64,000 nt of DNA, taken from contig QANY01002362.1 of the NCBI GenBank assembly GCA_003255025.1, positions 372,001 through 436,000 of the forward strand, written 5' to 3'. Positions 1-11,256 of this stretch are shown here, one piece after another (positions within the stretch are counted from its first letter, which is position 1; the number at the start of each line of letters is the position of its first letter). The notes under the pieces were generated by a model. The model had not been told where the DNA came from. It searched no databases and saw nothing but the letters and a program-made list of their open reading frames with translations. This DNA comes from Datisca glomerata. Taxonomy: Eukaryota; Streptophyta; Magnoliopsida; Cucurbitales; Datiscaceae. A program made the translations under genes and the position numbers.

Positions 1-604
1 CATTTTATCAAATTCTTTAAATAATATATATTTGAAATAAATGTATTTAATTATAGTTTTTGTTTAAATGAGTATTTTATTCAATAAAAAATACACTAAA
101 GGTCCAAGAAAATTTTAAAAAATATTGGCTTAATATTTTTAATACTTTTTAGTTTGTTAATGGACATGAATTATAGACTAATTATTAATTATTTATTATA
201 TTTTTAGATTTTATATGAATATGAGTATCACGTGCAATTTATTTTGAGATAATTTACATGTACTTTTTTAGAATGTTACAAGTGATTGATAGATAGGCAT
301 GTGACAACGTAATTGGGATGCACTTAATTTATAGTGATTCAATAAATAAAATAATAATTTTATGATACTTAGAGTCTCTATTTTTATTATTAATATTTAT
401 AATTATTTTACTTATTATAACAATTGTTTCTATTGAGATTATTAAGTAATAAAATAAAAGAATTAAAAGAAAGTAATATAACTTTCATTTAGCTTAGTGT
501 TATTCCCTTACATTTCATTTCTTCCCACCAATGTTCAACTCTCTCAATCAACATTTTTGAGAATTTTAACACAATAAAGGAAAAGAAAATAGATCGGTCC
601 GGTT
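1..604. other. AT-rich intergenic DNA, no gene seen
   Basis: Very AT-rich sequence with stop codons in all frames and no recognisable protein, RNA or transposon end. It runs up to the minisatellite that begins near 605. Confidence 0.6.
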
Positions 605-867
605 ATTCAATCCGACCTGATGATCTTGTAGACTACATGATGGATACACAATTATCTTATAGACTACACGATGATCTTGTAGACTATACGATGACCTTGT
701 AGACTACACGATAATTTTGTAAACTACATGGTCATCTTGTAGACTACACGATCATCGTGTACCTTTCTTGTAGGCTACAAGATGCTTACAGAGATATATT
801 GTAACCACCTTGTAGTCTACATGATGAGTCCATTATCATCGTGTACCTCTATTGTAGACTACTTGAT
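605..867. repeat. Minisatellite, left part
   Basis: A degenerate array of short units around TTGTAGACTACAAGATG and ACGATGATCTTGTAGAC. The units are themselves partly palindromic, since GTAGACTAC and GTAGTCTAC alternate. The same repeat resumes in the same orientation at 11257. The array was therefore one block that the 868-11248 element split. Confidence 0.8.
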
Positions 868-1068
868 TAGGGGTGCTAAAAAATGTACCGAACCGATGAA
901 ATTGAACCAAACCGAACCGAGGTAGTTGGTCAATTCTTCAAGAGGCATCGGTTCGGTTTGATTCGGTTCACTATGAGAAAAAAACTGATGTTTCATTTTG
1001 TTCGCCTATTTTTTTAACCGTTCGAACCGAACCGAACTATATAAAAGAATATATAAATATAAATTAAA

Positions 1069-2763
1069 GGGAAAATTATCAATTTGGTCATCGAAGTTTG
1101 CACATGTTTTCAATTTAGTCATCGTAATTTAAAAATTCTCAATTTGGTCATCCTAGTTTACTTAACGTTTCAATATGGTCCTTCTGTCACCCTCCATTAA
1201 CGAACACGCTGACATGACACGTTAAGTGATGACTTGATACGTTAAGTGATGACTTGATACATTAAGTGATGACGTGATATTAAAATATTATTTTATATTT
1301 TTCAAACTCATGTATTATATATTTTTATTTTATCTAAAATATTTTAAAAAAAATCTCATCTCATCTCCCCCTCATCTCTCATGAACGAAAAATCCATCTC
1401 TCCCTCATCTCTATAGAACGAAAACCATATTTCCCTCATCTCTCTTGAGCGCTTTGGTTCTGCAATCTCGAACAAAAATCTCATCTCTCTCCAACGAAAC
1501 CAACGGTTTGGCTCAGCAATCTCGAACGAGTCAGATTGAAGGCCATGGGAAACATGGATAGTGAGTCAGATTGAGGGATTTGGTTAACAATGTGAAATAG
1601 AATCCTTTTACAGGTTGGAGAGAGATAAGGAGATAGAAGAGATCAAATCAATGTGGAGATAAATTTTAAAAAGAAAAGAAATTTGTTTTCTGCTTCAATT
1701 TTTACAGAAATTATTTTTCAGATTTCAGAAAATAGATTTTACTTCTTTTAATCGATTTTAAGGCTGAACCGGTTCTTTTACTCAATTTGAATGAAACCAA
1801 TGATTTCAGAAAATCAGTTTTACACCCTTTGATTTTGCTGATTTTGAGCCGAGGACCTGAGGAGAACAGCCTTTTATTTTGTCATTTCCACTCCACTAGC
1901 TTCAGGTGCTTCAAAGGGAGCCGACGAACGAACAAAAATGAAGAAAAACAAGGAGAATGATGAACAAAATGAAGATTGAGAAGAATCGAAGCCTTCAACG
2001 AAACAACAGCCTTCAGAGGAGGAGAAACGATTTCAGCCCTTCTCCTTCTCCCTCTATTTTCCTTCTTCATTTTCTTCGTTCTTATGAAAACCTTAAACCC
2101 AAAACCATCCATTCATCTGAATTATGTTGTATTGAGGTTTTCTTTGTGGTCTTGGGTTTTGGCTTATCACCTTAGGTTAAGCTTGATTTATGCTTAGCTT
2201 GGCAGATTAAAGAAGTAAAAAGAGAGAGAATTTCAATGTCATTGTAGTTTCTGTCAAATGGGTTAGTCTTTTTCTTTCAATTCAAATGGATAGGTATGGT
2301 TTGTGAGTCTGAACTTTCAAATATATTGATTCTCTTTTTAGATCCAAGTGTAGCTGAGAAAGAGGATAATTAATTTTCAAAGGAGGAGAAATGAAATTGC
2401 AACAACATGTTGCTTCGTTGAAGGCTTCAAATGGAGATCGGGAGAGAGATGAAGCAAGCTTCAATGGAGATTGGCAGAGACGAGGGATGATGGAGAGATA
2501 AATAGTTAAAAGTAAAAAAAATAAAGTAAAAATGTATAATACATAAGTTGGAATGAAAAATTATATTTTAATACACATATATGTCCCCCGATTGTTATGT
2601 TATCACTTAACGTGTATGTCATCATTTAACGTGACACGTCAGCGTGTCCGTTAAACATAGTTAATGGAGAGTGACAAAAAAACTATATTGAAACGTTAAG
2701 TAAATTATGATGATCAAATTAAAAACAAGTACAAACTACGATGACCAAATTAATAATTTTTCC
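1069..2763. mobile_element. Mutator-like element with long terminal inverted repeats
   Basis: The first 170 or so bases (from GGGAAAATTATCAATTTGG) match, in reverse complement, the last 170 before 2763, with typical segments CAATTTGGTCATCG, TTACTTAACGTTTCAATAT and CACGTTAA. The flanks TAAATTAAA (1060-1068) and TAAATTATA (2764-2772) match at 8 of 9 positions, as expected for a Mutator TSD. The interior is TC-rich on one side and GA-rich on the other. Its small ORFs (for example 1882-2112 and 1957-2175) overlap on both strands and look like chance. No transposase, so non-autonomous. Confidence 0.78.
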
Positions 2764-3432
2764 TAAATTATATATATTATGTCATTGAAACCCTAAATGT
2801 AACTCTCATCCCATCTCTTTTATACCCTTCCATAATCTCATCTCATCTCATCCCATCCCTCCCTCCCACTCAGAATCGCAGTAGCTCTTTCTCCTCCACT
2901 CACTGTCAAGTCTCAACTCAAAATCACTAGTACAAAAAAGAGTTTTAATGACAAAATGATATTGATTTTGATGACAATGCTCTTAAATTTGTCATTGAAA
3001 AAAGAGTATTTTTTTTTACTTTTTACTATTATGACAGGTTTTAAATAACATGACATCATATACTTTTCTATAATAACAGGTAATTCTTAAATCTGTCAAA
3101 ATCTTTTTATTTTTTATTAAATTAATTATTTTTTTACACTATTTATTTACCAAAATGCCATGTTATAACCCTAATCTAAATCAAAACCTCTATTGAGCCT
3201 ATCCCTCAACTCCATATCTTTCTCTGACTCTCTTTCTCTCAACCTCTCGCTCAGACCCCATCACCATCTCTCTCCGTCTTCTTCGATCTGGTCTTAGTGC
3301 ACGAAGTCGAGCTCGCCACCAAGAAGTTCTCTCTCTAAGCCCTAGTCTGATATTAAGCGAAAGAAATCAACTTCTTCGGTCGCATTTGGAGATCGAACGA
3401 CGAAGGCAAAGCATAACAAAAAGAAGAGCAAA

Positions 3433-3632
3433 ATGTCCTCGTCGACGAAAACCAGTCAGGTTCGAGCATTGCACCTATTGATAAAGCACCAGGGCTTTAG
3501 ACGATCGGCCTCTTGGAAGGATCTCAAAGGCTGAGTCATCAAGAATACCACCCGTGGTGAAGCCGTCTCTCAGCTTAAGGTTTTTTTAGAGAATATTGTT
3601 TTTGGAAAGGCTAAGTTCGAGGAGATGGTAGC
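3433..3632 (+). pseudogene. PIN1-type parvulin fragment inside CACTA element
   Basis: From the ATG at 3433 the plus strand reads a peptide with the features of the plant single-domain Pin1At-type peptidyl-prolyl isomerase N-terminus: an MSS start, then LIKHQGFRRSASWKD, an in-frame TGA, then NTTRGEAVSQL and FGKAKFEE. In the family this enzyme isomerises phospho-Ser/Thr-Pro bonds. Only about the first 65 of the usual 115-120 residues are present, the catalytic C-terminal half is missing, and the stop follows SWKDLKG. It lies upstream of the HISN4 pieces inside the same element, so it is a captured, non-functional copy. Confidence 0.72.
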
Positions 3633-3906
3633 CTGAAATGTTTACTTCATCATATCATGCCATTTAGAAAGAGTTTTTTTTCTCTCATGGAAATGAGAAT
3701 AACTTGTAAGGTGGGTAGGCGTAAGGATGACTGTGCTTATATGATATATCTGGGTTTCAAAGCCATAAATTAGGCAGATGCCCTATGAACTATTAGATAT
3801 ATTTTACTAGTTTACATTGATAACATTAACATCAATATCATTTCTTTTCCATGAAGATTAATTTTTATTTTTATTGGTCACAGTTAATGGTCTTGGCTTA
3901 ATACAG

Positions 3907-4292
3907 GGTGTGGTTGGGCGTTTTGACTCCTCAAATGGTTTTAGAGTACCCCACATTCGATGGAATGCTCTGCAAGTTACTGAGGACTTTGAAATCTTGG
4001 ATGATATTGCCAATCATCATGTCTATTTTTTTCACTCGTATCGTGTCATGCCAGTATGTTATACTCTCAAATAAAAAGAAAAGGTTTTCTTGCCTGATTC
4101 TTTTTATCCTAATGCCTCCGTACCTCAATTTGCACACACATACAAACACAAGGTTGTTTAATTATTTTTATGATTTATCAGTCGGATGACAACAAGGAGT
4201 GGGTTTCTTCTACTTACACTTATGAAGACAAATTTATAGCTTTTTTTAGAAGGGGAAATGATCATGCTGTTCAGTTTCACTCAGAAAAAGAG
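3907..4292 (+). pseudogene. HISN4: HISN4 (imidazole glycerol phosphate synthase) fragment
   Basis: Two adjacent exon pieces. The first (about 3907-4052, after a CAG acceptor, ending before GTATGT) encodes GVVGRFDSSNGFRVPHIRWN and then HHVYFFHSYRVMP. The second (about 4181-4290) encodes SDDNKEWVSSTYTYEDKF and then HAVQFHSEK. In plants this bifunctional plastid enzyme joins a glutamine amidotransferase to a HisF cyclase in histidine synthesis. The pieces cover only the end of the amidotransferase half, including the HxVQFHPEKS region (here P is S). The N-terminus and the cyclase half are absent. Splice borders survive, so capture was at DNA level. Confidence 0.8.
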
Positions 4293-4605
4293 TGGAGGCA
4301 ATGATATGCACTCACTTGCGATTATGACATATTTGTTATTGGCACTACTTGATGAGGGAAGTTTCTGTTTGCTTAGTCAGGGATAAATTTGTTCATCCTG
4401 ATCTTTAATATTTGACTAAGGGTAAATGAGCCATCAATAAAATTCTCTAGTTAGATTTCAAATACATAGGAATTATCTTGTCCATGATTTTGGAAGTAAC
4501 AACTAGTACTACCTAATTCTTGGTGAATTGCTTTTATGTGAACCATGATTACCATTTCATGGTTGGTAAGGCAGTTGTCAAGCTGATCTTTGTACCACAT
4601 GTCTA

Positions 4606-4715
4606 CAGGCAATTACATCGAAGGGTCATTTTTTCCTAGAAGCTCTTGTAAGGTAGCAAAAAGCCTGCAAAAGATGGTCAATTAGTGTTCCTAGCTACTA
4701 GAGGAGGGTAATTTC
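4606..4715 (+). pseudogene. Exon-like piece of an unidentified gene, shared with the Helitron
   Basis: This stretch aligns by eye with 26137-26245 on the minus strand. Both contain GCAATTACAT, then GAAGG, and both encode G-S-K-K/R-P-A-x-x-G-Q-L-V-x-L-A. Here the upstream frame is broken. I do not recognise the parent gene. It lies between the HISN4 and myosin pieces. Confidence 0.5.
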
Positions 4716-5120
4716 GTGTTTCATTTTGCTTTTAATTTTTCTGCTATGTCATAGTTTTTCTAGCTGCTAAGACATGTTTTGCTTGAAATTTGATATATGT
4801 TCTAAATGCAAGCATTTAAATGTATTATTGAATTTCAAAGCGTGATTGTCTGAGTATGTTGATGCTTATAAAGTTTATACATTAGCTGTGTTGTTTTTTT
4901 GTAGAGATTTATGAATGATGATGCTTAATGGTATTATAAAAGATTATACAACTCTAAAAAAAACATAATAAAACTAGAGCTCTTGTTAAATGAATTGATA
5001 GAGCTAATTACATAGTTTTCTGCTTTCTAATATCCATACATTAGAAACACGTCTGCATATGAATTATTTAATGTGTTCAATTTTATCAATAGACTACTAT
5101 GGTTTGTTTATTTATTTTCA

Positions 5121-7760
5121 GTGGTGAGAGTGGAGCAGGAAAAACTGAAACCGCAAAAATAGCAATGCAGTATTTGGTCGCCATTGATGGTGGAAGTGGA
5201 ATAGAGTACGAAGTATTAAAGACTATTCCAATCTTAGAAGCCTTTGGTAATGCAAAACCATTGAGAAATGACAAGTCAAGTCACTTTGTAAGCTCTTACT
5301 TATGTGAATTTTCTTTAGGTTGACAACTCTTTGTCTCTTTCACTTGAATTCAGTCGTCTTAAAGACTTTGATGCTGCAAGATTTTATAACTTAATTTACA
5401 TGTTGCTGAGCAAACTGATCAAAATCCAATTTAGTGAAACTGGGAAAATATTTGGTGCCAATATTCAGACCTGTAAGTTCCCACTTATTTGTTGTATTAG
5501 GCTTCATATTTACCTGTTTTTGTAATTTGGGATACTAATGTTGATGTTATTTTGTGAATTTGTGCTGCTCCTACAAATCCTGGCCAGCTTTGCTAGAAAA
5601 GGTAATCTTATTTATCTTTTATGTGATCTTAGTCTCTTTTTGAAATTGATCAAACCACTAAATTTGATTTAGCTTGTTAACAGTCTAGAGTTGTTCAATG
5701 CATGGAGGGTGAAAGGTCGTATCATATATTTTATCAGCTTTACGCTGAAGCTCCACCTAATCTTAGAGGTGATTTCAAAGCATTATATTCTTTTCTTATA
5801 TTGTTTGCTTATATATTGTTGCATAATGTGATAATGTTTATTTAATCAACAAAGTAATATGAGAAACTTTCTCTTGAACTCCTGTTTTGTTATAGGAGTT
5901 GTCTCTTAAACTACATGTTTGAAAATTCTCGGACAAGGCATTTTTCTTTTCACTTACATCATCGGTCTTATAGAGAAGAGATTGACTAGTGATGTATCTA
6001 ATGTCAATGAAGTAAAATTGACACAAATGACTTCTAGGAGATAGATCTAAAGCCTATTGAATATATTCACCATTAATCTTTAAAGGGTTATTTAAAATAA
6101 TTGGACATTTGGTATTTGATATCCAAACAGTATAAATATGATTAGATACCAATATGGATCTAGTCTATGCTTTTGTTTGCTCATTCTCTACCTTTGAAAT
6201 GTTGATATGAATTTTGCTTATGTAACTTGTGGATGTATAAGAAATATGATGTTGAATTCCCTAATCTATAGTGTTTGGACAAAAGGAAGTATTAAACATT
6301 ATTCCAATCTTAGAAGCCTTTGGTAATGTAAAAACATTGAGAAATGATAAGTCAAGTCACTTTGTAAGCTCTTACTTATGTGAATTTTCTTTAGGTTTAC
6401 AACTCTTTGTCTCTTTCCCTTGAATTCGGTCGTCTTAACGACTTTGATGGTGCAAGATTTTATAACTTAATTTACATGTTGCAGGGCAAACTAATCGAAA
6501 TTCAATTTCGTGAAACTGGAAAAATATTTTGTGCCAATATTCAGACCTGTAAGTTCCCATTAATTTGTTGTATTAGGCTTCAACTTTACCTGTTTGTGTA
6601 AATTGGGATACTAATGTTGATGTTATTTTATGAATGTGTGATGCTCCTGCAAATCCTTGCTAGCTTTGCTAGAAAAGGTAATCCTATTTCTCTTTTCTGT
6701 GATCTTAGTATCTTTTTTAAATTGATCAAACCACTAAACTTGATTTAGCTTGTTAACAGTCTAGAGTTGTTCAATGCATGGAGGGTGAAAGGTCGTATCA
6801 TATATTTTATCAGCTTTACGCTGGAGCTCCATCTAATCTTAGAGGTAATTTCGAAGCATTATATTCTTTTCTTATATTGTTTGCTTATATATATTGCTGC
6901 ATAATGTGATAATGTTTATTTAATCTGCAAATTAATTTGAGAAACTTTCTCTTGAACTCCTGTTTTGTTATAGGAGTTATCTCTTAAACTACATGTTTCA
7001 AAATTATCGGACAGGGCATTTTTCTTTTCACTTATATTATCAGTCTTATAGAGAAGAGATTGCCTAGTGATGTATCTAATGTCCATGAAGTAAAATTTAC
7101 ACAAATGACTTCTGAGATATATATCTAAAGCCTATTGAATATCTTCACCATTAATCTTTAAAGGGTTATTTAAAATAACTGGATATTTGATATTTGATAT
7201 CCAAACAGTATAAATGTGATTAGATACCAATACGGATCTAGTCTATGCTTTTGTTTGCTCATTCTCCACCTTTGAAATGTTGATATGGATTTTCTTATGC
7301 AACTTGTGGATGTATAATAAATATGATGTTGAATTCCCTAATCTATAGTGTTTGGACAAAAGGAAGCATATATTTGTTGTTTTGTCTCTTAGCTGAAGTT
7401 CTAGATTATGTTTGATGTAGTCTATTTATTGTATAGTCAAACATGATGTATAAGAAGAAATCTTACACCTGCTAACCATCAATAGAAATCATATATGATA
7501 TATATAATTTACCCTAAATATCTCTATTTAACCATTTAGTATGCAAGTTATGTAAGTAGCCTTCTACTAGAATTTGTATTTAATCTTTCCCCTAATTAGC
7601 TAACTTTCACCCATATCAATCTCATTGTCTTTGTGACTACATATGCAGAGATGTTAAGTTTTAAAAGTGTTGAGGAATACGAATATCTGAGGCAGAGCAA
7701 ATGCTATTCAATTACTAGGGTCAATGACGCTGAACAATTTCGTATAGTCATGGTAGCTTC
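5121..7760 (+). pseudogene. Class VIII myosin motor-domain fragments, partly duplicated
   Basis: Exon pieces of a myosin motor head in normal order. Near 5121-5287 is the P-loop [12 protein letters not shown], then [18 protein letters not shown] (the switch I area). Near 5410-5471 is KLIKIQFSETGKIFGANIQT. LLEK is near 5588-5601, and VVQCMEGERSYHIFYQLYAEAPPNLR near 5683-5766. Most of this is repeated at 6290-6846. A later piece near 7650-7755 reads SFKSVEEYEYLRQSKCYSI and then DAEQFRIVM. The wording fits plant class VIII myosins, ATP-driven actin motors. No actin-binding region, lever arm, IQ motif or tail is present, so this is a captured relic. Confidence 0.85.
5213..7367. repeat. 1.08-kb tandem duplication inside the CACTA element
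   Basis: Copy 1 (about 5213-6288) and copy 2 (about 6289-7367) both begin with a GTATTAAA..ATTCCAATCTTAG segment and end with the same CTATAGTGTTTGGACAAAAGGAAG. They run collinearly through myosin exons and introns with a low percentage of differences. The duplication starts inside the first myosin exon, so copy 2 lacks the P-loop. Confidence 0.85.
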
Positions 7761-8149
7761 CCCTAAATGCAAACATTCTACTATATTATGCTTTCATGTT
7801 CCTCTTCTTTGTCTTCGAAATAGGAAGTTGATGTGCATATGAACAATGACTATTGTACTTCCCCAAGAAGCTCTAGATGTTGTTTTTATCTAAAATAGTT
7901 TAAAATATATTTGGTTCTAGATGAGTTGTTGGATAGATGATACCCACTAGGCTGGTGAACCCACTGTCATTGAAAGGAATTTTTACCTTCTTATCAAAAG
8001 AGGTGCTAACTCCCATGATGTCAAGCTTTCTTATAATGATGTGCTGGATAATTTAGTAATTTTTCTTAGAAAGCACTCATGTTGTTCTATAACCTTTCTG
8101 ACCTTTTCATTCATGTGGCATGCTCATTGTTTTCTTCTGCTTGTTACAG

Positions 8150-8775
8150 GACAATAAAGATGCTCGTCATATGAAGCCATATGAGGTTGTTCTTAAGGAT
8201 AAGGGGCTAACTTGCTAATACCAGTACCTCCACCTCTTTGTGGTCTTGTCTTTGTTGGAGAAGAAAGAATTGTTTACTACAGTGCCAATGCTTTTAAGGC
8301 AATACTGATTAAACATGTAGGTGTTACTAGCTGCCATGTTTAGTTTTAGTATCTTAAAGTAACATTTAGTCAAGTTTCATTTGCTTATACATGTGTACTG
8401 TTAAACCAAAACTTCTTTGTAATCCACATGCGTATATAGTCTATAATCAAAGCCTGTGGGAGAGTTGATGCTGATGGCTCTAGATATCTACTTGGTGATC
8501 ATGCTGGTCTTCTTCACCTGCTTGTCATAAAACATGAGAAAGAGAAGTGAGTGATCTTTTTGATTCTTCATAACTATAAGCAAAGAAAAAGAAAGAAAAA
8601 TAGTCTAGATTTTGCATTTAAGGAATCTTTCAAGGTTGTGATATGCGTATACGTGTCTCGTAGGGTAAGTGGACTCAAGATTGAGCTAGTGGGTGAGACT
8701 TCCATTGCATAAACAATTTCATATCTTGATAATGCCATTGTCTACATTGGCTCAAACTATGGGGATTCATAGGTT
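8150..8775 (+). pseudogene. DDB1: DDB1 (damaged DNA-binding protein 1) fragments
   Basis: Plus-strand pieces match consecutive stretches of plant DDB1, the beta-propeller adaptor of CUL4 ubiquitin ligases. They are DNKDARHMKPYEVVLKDKG (8151-8208), VPPPLCGLVFVGEERIVYYS and SANAFKA (about 8225-8300), then KACGRVDADGSRYLLGDHAG and LLHLLVIKHEKEK (about 8445-8549), then SGLKIELVGETSIA, an in-frame TAA, and TISYLDNAIVYIGSNYGDS (about 8665-8772). Introns are kept between pieces. Only the middle of one propeller is represented, and stops and deletions interrupt it. It lies downstream of the myosin pieces in the same element, which points to separate captures. Confidence 0.85.
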
Positions 8776-9950
8776 CACTTGACGTTATGTTTAAGTATTC
8801 GTTCTTTGTTTTTTATAGACTTGAGAGAGAATCTAAGTTGATCTACTTCAGTCCCATTTGACTCTTCATATGCTTCTTCCTATTAGAAGTTGAGTTAAAT
8901 TGTGATATATATATATATATATATGCATATGTAGCTATTGTTTGTATTAAATTGATTTTGTTTTGATAGGAAATGAAATTTGTATTAAAAAAGAAAAGAA
9001 CAAAAAAGGTTTGAAGGAGGCTTCCTTGCTGAACACCAAAAATACTATAGTTAGTTTGTACAAGTGGCCGTCCAATCTTAAGTTTATATGAGCTATCCTT
9101 TATTGTTGTTAGCAATTATAGTTTTTCTAATGCGCTGGTGTATTTTGAAGAGTAGTTCAATGAAAGGGAGGTGGTGTAAATAAATAAACTATAACATGAA
9201 ATGATCGTGCGAAAAATGAAGATCTCACTTTTTAGGTACTGAAAAAGATTTTTCTTAACTTTTTGACTGATGGTTCAATATAGAAAACTTAAGGGGTTGG
9301 ATTAACTTTTTGACTAATTTTAGCATCCTTTGTTCTGACTTCTGAGTATGTACATATTCTTTTTTTGGATAAGATAGTATGTATATATTCTTTTGACAAT
9401 CTGAAACTTCAATATGACTTGTGAACTTTTCAGTGTTTAATCATTTTGGATTAATTTTAAACAATTGAATTCTCTCACTCTTTTGCTACAAGAATATTAA
9501 TACCTTGTTAATACCATACAACTGATAAGGCTAAACATGCCAACCTGATCTAATTGTTTGCATATATTGCCTGGATGTGATGCTAAAAAGTTTTTATTTC
9601 TCCGATAAGTTATTTTATTTAAATTGATTTGGTCTTTGTGTGTATCTCTTAAAGTTCAGGTTTTAGAGGTTTCAATTATTTGATTTTTCTATCAATTTTA
9701 CTGTAGTTTTACAATGAATTTGATTATGTACTATATACTTTAACTGAAGTATTATTTTGATCCACGGTTCTAGATTAAACTGAATGAAAATTAGAATTAG
9801 ATTCTGTTAGTTGATGAAAAGTTGGAAGAAGAAACTCTGGGATGGCTATTTTCTATACATTTTCTGATAAAAATTTGTTAATTTTAAAAGGGAAAAAACA
9901 TCTTCTATTTGCCAAGCTTTTATGTAATTAAATAAATAATTTTTTTCTTG
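8776..9950. other. CACTA interior without recognisable gene
   Basis: AT-rich DNA between the DDB1 pieces and the subterminal repeats. The only long frame (8843-9115, minus) runs through a TA repeat and resembles nothing I know. Possibly intron remnants of captured genes. Confidence 0.5.
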
Positions 9951-10260
9951 AACTTTAGATGATCGGGATTCCTTATCATCTAAATTCTACGTGGAGTAAC
10001 TTTAGATGACGGAGAATCCCCGTCATCTATATACTTTTTGCGGTGACTAACGGGGATTCCTTGTCATCTAAAGCTTATGTGGAGTAACTTAGATGACGGG
10101 GAATCCTCGTCATCTATATGCTTTTTACGGCGACTAAGATGATGGGGATTCCCCGTCATCTATCTACTGTTGCGGTACCTACGATGACGGAGAATCCCCG
10201 TCATTATACCCCCTCATAATGACGGTTTTTCTTAAATGATTAAAGATGACAACCCGGTAG
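9950..10260. repeat. CACTA subterminal repeat block
   Basis: At least eight copies, in both orientations, of a motif close to GATGACGGGGAATCCCCGTCATC. Several are perfect or near-perfect palindromes. A related block occurs at 56540-56700 near the right end of another CACTA element, so the two are related families. Confidence 0.85.
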
Positions 10261-11256
10261 ATGACAGTCGGTCAACCATCAATATAGGGTTATAATGACT
10301 GGTTTTACCCGTTATCTGACCTCATTTTTGTAGTAGTGAATTGCAAGCTCCTCTTTCTCTTTGACTCATTCTTAAAGCAAATGGCTCCCTCTCTAATCAG
10401 ATCTCCTCTCACTTTTCAATCCAACGACAAGCCCTTCTTTTTTTCTAACCCTCACTATCAAATGAGGTCGCAAGCTTCCAGATCGTGAGCTTTTAGTAGA
10501 TAGAGAATTTATTTTCGTCGCGAGCACATTTTTTAGTAGATCGAGGGTTTTAGTCTTGTGCTTTTAGGTCGTTGGGTTTCATGAATCTTCTCCATACCTC
10601 TTATTCTTTAATTTTTTTGTAGCAGGTTGCTAGATCTATTGTTGAAATGGAAGTCGAACGGTAATGTTTTTAGGAACTGCCTATTCGGTTTAGAGTTTTG
10701 AGTTGATTTATTTACTTGTAAGCCAAATATTTAGGGTTTTTCAAACTCTTAGTCTCAATCTAAGGTAAGTTGTTCTGATTTTGCAATTAAAGATTTATGT
10801 TTGTTTTTAACTGCTTTAGGGATTGTATTTGTAGAGTTTAAGTTTGATCGTACTCTTCCTTCTTAGTTTTTAATTCTAAGAAATGCATACCATTTGATTT
10901 TCTGATAAATATGTTTCTTTATTGTGTCTCATTTTGTAATTCTCAGTTTATCCTTCTCCAATTTTCTGATACGTATCATTCTGAAACGATTAGATTATTT
11001 TGGTGAGTTTCTACTTCTAAGTCACGCTTCGATTGTCTTGTAATATAGAATCGATTCGATTATCTTGTAATTTTTCTAGAAATAAAAAGCTATTGTTACT
11101 TTCGAATCGCAGAACCAAACCGTAAGTCACAGTTAGGTTTGGTTCGGTTCATATGAGCTTAACAATTTGGTTCAGTATGTAGCCGAACCAAAAGTTTTGG
11201 TTTGTTTTTCTCTAAAAAATTGAACAAATCGAATCGTGAACACCCTTATAATTGAT

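Larger units (their letters stand above)
2925..10338. mobile_element. CACTA element carrying fragments of several host genes
   Basis: The left end is CACTAGTACAAAAAAGAG and the right end, reverse complemented, CACTACTACAAAAATGAG. The 3-bp target duplication AAT is present at 2922-2924 and 10339-10341, as CACTA elements produce. Right subterminal DNA (9950-10260) has many copies of a motif like AGATGACGGGGATTCC in both orientations, typical of transposase-binding subterminal repeats. The interior has no transposase but holds plus-strand exon pieces of a PIN1-type parvulin, HISN4, an unidentified gene, a class VIII myosin and DDB1, with intron remnants. It is a non-autonomous gene-capturing element. 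Confidence 0.9.
868..11248. mobile_element. hAT-like element carrying nested insertions
   Basis: The left end reads TAGGGGTGCTAA and the right end, reverse complemented, TAAGGGTGTTCA, giving short imperfect inverted repeats of the TAGGGGTG type often seen in plant hAT elements. The flanking 8-mers are TACTTGAT (860-867) and TAATTGAT (11249-11256), a 7/8 match of the length expected for hAT. Sequence just inside both ends is rich in GGTTCGGTT/AACCGAACC. After removing the two nested elements, only 868-1068, 2764-2924 and 10339-11248 belong to it (about 1.3 kb). I see no transposase, so it looks non-autonomous. Confidence 0.72.

Noticed and set aside
605..867. A CRISPR array, because of short regular repeats
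   Set aside because: Units are variable, not separated by unique spacers, and the DNA is clearly plant nuclear.
1882..2464. Open frames inside the first Mutator-like element
   Set aside because: They overlap on both strands in GA/TC-rich sequence and resemble no protein family; probably chance.
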